Positions 51,554 through 53,846 of a DNA stretch of 53,846 nt are shown here, one piece after another. The DNA comes from Bacillus sp. IITD106. GTDB lineage: Bacteria; Bacillota; Bacilli; Bacillales; Bacillaceae_C. The notes under the pieces are model-generated. The model was not told the origin of the DNA, ran no database searches, and was given only the letters and a program-made list of their open reading frames with translations. The stretch lies in assembly GCF_019459225.1 (NCBI RefSeq), contig NZ_JAIAZY010000034.1, positions 1-53,846 on the forward strand, read 5' to 3'. The number at the start of each line of letters is the position of its first letter. The stretch's first letter is position 1. Made by a program: the position numbers and the translations under genes.

Positions 51554-52734
51554 ATTCAGAAAAATTATGGACAAAGGAATTTATTGCTGTTTCAACGATC
51601 AATTTTTTAGCCACATTAATGTTCTACTTGTTAATGGTAACCATCGCGACTTACGCTAAAAATGAGTTTCATGTATCGACGAGTACAGCTGGTCTTGTAT
51701 CCAGTATTTTTATTATTGGTTCGCTTCTCGGTCGACTTGGAGCCGGACGTTATATTAGTGACATCGGAACAAAAAAAGTGTTTTGGACTGGTTTGATTTT
51801 GCTGACAGTCGCCTCGATTTTTTATTTCGGCATTTTCAATACGACAACATTACTCCTTAACCGCTTATTCCACGGCATTGCCTTTGGTCTTATGGGAACA
51901 GCTGCGGGTACCATTATCGCACAACTATTACCGGCAGGACGCAGGGGTGAAGGCATTGGCTACTATAGTCTAAGTACAATTTTAGCCACCGCGATTGGTC
52001 CGTTTTTCGGAATTTTACTTATGAAATTAGATAACGGTTTTATGATTATGTATTTGATCAACGTCATTTTTTCAATTGGGAGCATGATCTTTTTAGCCCT
52101 AGTGAAAATTAAGATTGCAGAGACGTCAAGGGAAAAAAAGATTTTGGAAAAGGGACCAATCCTTACACGTTTTATCGAACCAAAGGCAGCACCCATTTCA
52201 TTAGTTGCGCTTGTCATCGGCTTTAGCTATTCCGGCGTCATGTCATTCTTATCTTTTTATGCAGAAGAAATTCATTTAGTAACAGCGGCAAGCTATTTCT
52301 TCTTAGTCTATGCGGTTGTTATCATTCTCACCCGTCCGATAACGGGCAAATTAATGGATACTCGTGGAGCCAATATAATTGTTTATCCATGCTTTGCCAT
52401 CTTCGCTATTGGGATGTTCCTGTTTAGCGAAGCTTCGGCAGGCTGGATGTTATTGATGGCAAGTGCATGCATTGGCTTAGGTTATGGTAATTTCAACTCC
52501 ATCGCACAAGCAATCGCCATTAAGGTTACGGAGCCCCACCGTTTCGGTTTAGCCACATCGACTTATTTTATATTGTATGATTTAGGTCTCGGCTTAGGGC
52601 CATATATCCTAGGGTTTATCGAACCTTATTCAGGTTACCGCGCCATTTTCTTTTCGATGGTGATCGTGATTCTACTTTGCTATCCGATGTATTATTTTGC
52701 TTATGGGAAAAAGGCACGAAATTTGCAATATTAA
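51550..52734 (+). CDS. MFS transporter
   Basis: The 394-residue protein has about twelve hydrophobic segments and the MFS loop motif GRLGAGRYISDIGTKKVFW between segments two and three. Coupling to a MarR regulator suggests an exporter of a toxic compound. The start is TTG, overlapping the marR stop. A terminator follows. Confidence 0.88.
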   Translation: MNSEKLWTKEFIAVSTINFLATLMFYLLMVTIATYAKNEFHVSTSTAGLVSSIFIIGSLLGRLGAGRYISDIGTKKVFWTGLILLTVASIFYFGIFNTTTLLLNRLFHGIAFGLMGTAAGTIIAQLLPAGRRGEGIGYYSLSTILATAIGPFFGILLMKLDNGFMIMYLINVIFSIGSMIFLALVKIKIAETSREKKILEKGPILTRFIEPKAAPISLVALVIGFSYSGVMSFLSFYAEEIHLVTAASYFFLVYAVVIILTRPITGKLMDTRGANIIVYPCFAIFAIGMFLFSEASAGWMLLMASACIGLGYGNFNSIAQAIAIKVTEPHRFGLATSTYFILYDLGLGLGPYILGFIEPYSGYRAIFFSMVIVILLCYPMYYFAYGKKARNLQY

Positions 52735-52740
52735 CTGATT

Positions 52741-52766
52741 AGGACTGTCTGTAGTTAGACAGTCCT
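52741..52766 (+). terminator. Terminator after the MFS gene
   Basis: A 10-bp perfect stem (AGGACTGTCT / AGACAGTCCT) with TTTCTTT follows the stop codon. Confidence 0.85.
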
Positions 52767-52781
52767 TTCTTTATCGGCTGT

Positions 52782-53327
52782 CTAATCGTTTTGAGCTTGC
52801 ATGAGTTCGTATATCTTACGAGCTGTGTTCACATTTCTAACAGTAACTTGTTTGTATAACTTTGATCCAATTATCTTTACCATTCCGCTTTTGGTTACAT
52901 TTTTCTTCTCAACGAACCATATAATCGCGCCGGGAACATATTTCACCGTGTCAATATTTGGTTTGATGACCAAATTCTTAAGGACTGAATCATCATCAAT
53001 TTCATCCCATAAAAACATGACGTCCGTTTTCATCTCTTTATCATTTTTCCATGTGTCAGGAATTGCGTTAATGATTCCTCTGATATCATCGACACTACGA
53101 ACTACTACTTTAATTTGTAATCCGAAATCATTATATATCGCTTCTTCCAAAACATGTGATAGTTCAGTTCTTAATTCGCCCTTGTATGAAAAAATAATAT
53201 TACCTGTATTGATATATGTCACCACGTCATTCATCCCGGCTTGTTCAAACGTTTGTTTAAGCAACTTCATGTCAATTTTATTTTTTCCACCCACATTAAT
53301 TCCGCGAAGAAGAGCGATATAAACCAT
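52782..53327 (-). CDS. DUF1697 domain protein
   Basis: The 181-residue protein matches DUF1697: YIALLRGINVGGKNKIDMKLLK at the start, YINTGNIIFSY and RNVNTARKIYELM at the end. No function is known for the family. ATG 53327 has AAGGAAG seven bases upstream; the earlier ATG 53333 is too close to it. Confidence 0.85.
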   Translation of the reverse strand: MVYIALLRGINVGGKNKIDMKLLKQTFEQAGMNDVVTYINTGNIIFSYKGELRTELSHVLEEAIYNDFGLQIKVVVRSVDDIRGIINAIPDTWKNDKEMKTDVMFLWDEIDDDSVLKNLVIKPNIDTVKYVPGAIIWFVEKKNVTKSGMVKIIGSKLYKQVTVRNVNTARKIYELMQAQND

Positions 53328-53380
53328 AACCATCTTCCTTTCGATTTATTACTTATAATCTATAATAGCTTATTGTACTT

Positions 53381-53641
53381 TTAGTGCTTAGTCGGAATTG
53401 AAAATAATACTTTATTTATTTCTTTTTTAAAAGATACATAAATAAAGATGATTCCAATTAATAAAAATATCGGTATAAATAGGTTATCGAGTAGTGATGG
53501 AGAAAGTGGGTTGGTTGGATACTCTCCTGTACGTGTTAACGCTGACCAATGCACCATCGAAATGATACGTTCAATAGTATAAATTAGACCACTAGTTACT
53601 ATGAAAATAGAGCCTAAAATTAGAGTTATTTTTCTTTCCAT
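53381..53641 (-). CDS. Small membrane protein, 86 aa
   Basis: The 86-residue protein has two hydrophobic segments (about residues 5-29 and 55-70) separated by a polar stretch with an NPLSPSLLDN motif. It ends in a short basic tail. AGGAGGTAG precedes the ATG. A 21-codon ORF ends 11 bp upstream. No family recognised. Confidence 0.6.
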   Translation of the reverse strand: MERKITLILGSIFIVTSGLIYTIERIISMVHWSALTRTGEYPTNPLSPSLLDNLFIPIFLLIGIIFIYVSFKKEINKVLFSIPTKH

Positions 53642-53652
53642 TGGACTACCTC

Positions 53653-53718
53653 CTACTCATCGATTGATAAAATTTCCTCGTAATCGTTGGTTGGAAATTC
53701 ATTTGGATTTCGATTCAT
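53653..53718 (-). CDS. Very short ORF, 21 aa
   Basis: ATG 53718 with AGGAG upstream opens a 21-codon frame (MNRNPNEFPTNDYEEILSID...), highly acidic at its C-terminus. Its stop lies directly before the ribosome binding site of the 86-aa gene. It could be a small protein or a leader peptide; no hairpin is obvious between them. The last 128 bases of the window hold nothing else that I can support. Confidence 0.45.
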   Translation of the reverse strand: MNRNPNEFPTNDYEEILSIDE

Positions 53719-53846
53719 TTTAATCTCCTCGTACTGTTATTAATTATAAAGATTAAAGCAATCTATTTGTCATTTATCTTAATCCAGCATTACTTATATA
53801 AATACTATTCATACCTGTACTTTATTTATTAATTTGATTTGTATTT

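Noticed and set aside
1-53846. Insertion sequences, prophage, integrase or att sites
   Set aside because: I found no transposase, recombinase or phage structural gene and no flanking direct repeats.

Overview
The window looks like a chromosomal segment of a low-GC, spore-former-type Bacillota, most likely Bacillaceae or Planococcaceae. The grounds are strong GGAGG ribosome binding sites with frequent GTG/TTG starts, a T-box before trpS, a FapR-type site before fabH, Fur/PerR-type boxes beside a PfeT/ZosA-type P1B ATPase, a chromosomal erm(D)-like gene with an RLR leader peptide, and a type I-C CRISPR-Cas system whose proteins resemble those of Bacillus halodurans. Species was not determined. 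No tRNA, rRNA, prophage, integrase or transposase gene was seen.

Layout. (1) 1-5.4 kb: SRPBCC protein, small membrane proteins, metal-efflux ATPase, arylamine N-acetyltransferase and a CPBP protease. (2) 5.4-15 kb: a sugar locus with beta-phosphoglucomutase, GH65 phosphorylase, two ABC permeases, a binding lipoprotein, a LacI regulator and a GH3 beta-glucosidase, followed by the decayed start of a mannitol PTS gene. (3) 15.5-16.8 kb: a VanY-type carboxypeptidase and a VOC pseudogene. (4) 16.9-26.8 kb: a complete type I-C CRISPR-Cas locus read on the minus strand: cas3, cas5c, cas8c (with an internal cas11c start), cas7c, cas4, cas1, cas2, leader, and an array of 25 good repeats plus one decayed repeat. 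(5) 27-38.7 kb: ordinary metabolism and envelope genes (aldo/keto reductase, D,D-carboxypeptidase, MDR oxidoreductase, EamA transporter, fabH, nitrilase-like protein, P-loop kinase, Gfo/Idh/MocA oxidoreductase) and the DNA repair pair nfo/fpg. (6) 39-53.8 kb: an accessory-looking stretch with a zeta-like kinase, APH-like kinase, two nucleotidyltransferases, trpS with its T-box, Uma2 nuclease fold, DUF6157, Asp-box protein, erm with an attenuator, GNAT, rpiA, GrpB, VOC, a MarR/MFS pair, DUF1697 and very small ORFs.

The most interesting signal lies between cas3 and cas5c, on the strand opposite the cas genes. An extended -10 promoter is followed, at the expected start point, by a 27-nt miniature version of the CRISPR repeat. 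It has the same 2-nt 5' flank, a shortened but intact stem-loop, and the same 11-nt 3' handle. Next come a 16-nt guide-like segment and an intrinsic terminator. The guide matches 14 of 16 positions of a site next to a TTC motif (the type I-C PAM), about 65 bp away. The two mismatches fall at positions 6 and 12, the positions that Cascade flips out. The site abuts the predicted -35 of the cas5c operon. This looks like a crRNA-like RNA that makes the type I-C effector repress its own operon. Related cas-regulating RNAs are known from other CRISPR types; this one is inferred from sequence only.

Other points: the internal cas11c start with its own ribosome binding site; a multi-terminator erm leader with a 15-codon RLR peptide; two unrelated helically phased intergenic repeat clusters; Fur/PerR, FapR and MarR operator candidates; and three CAAACGTTTG palindromes flanking nfo/fpg.
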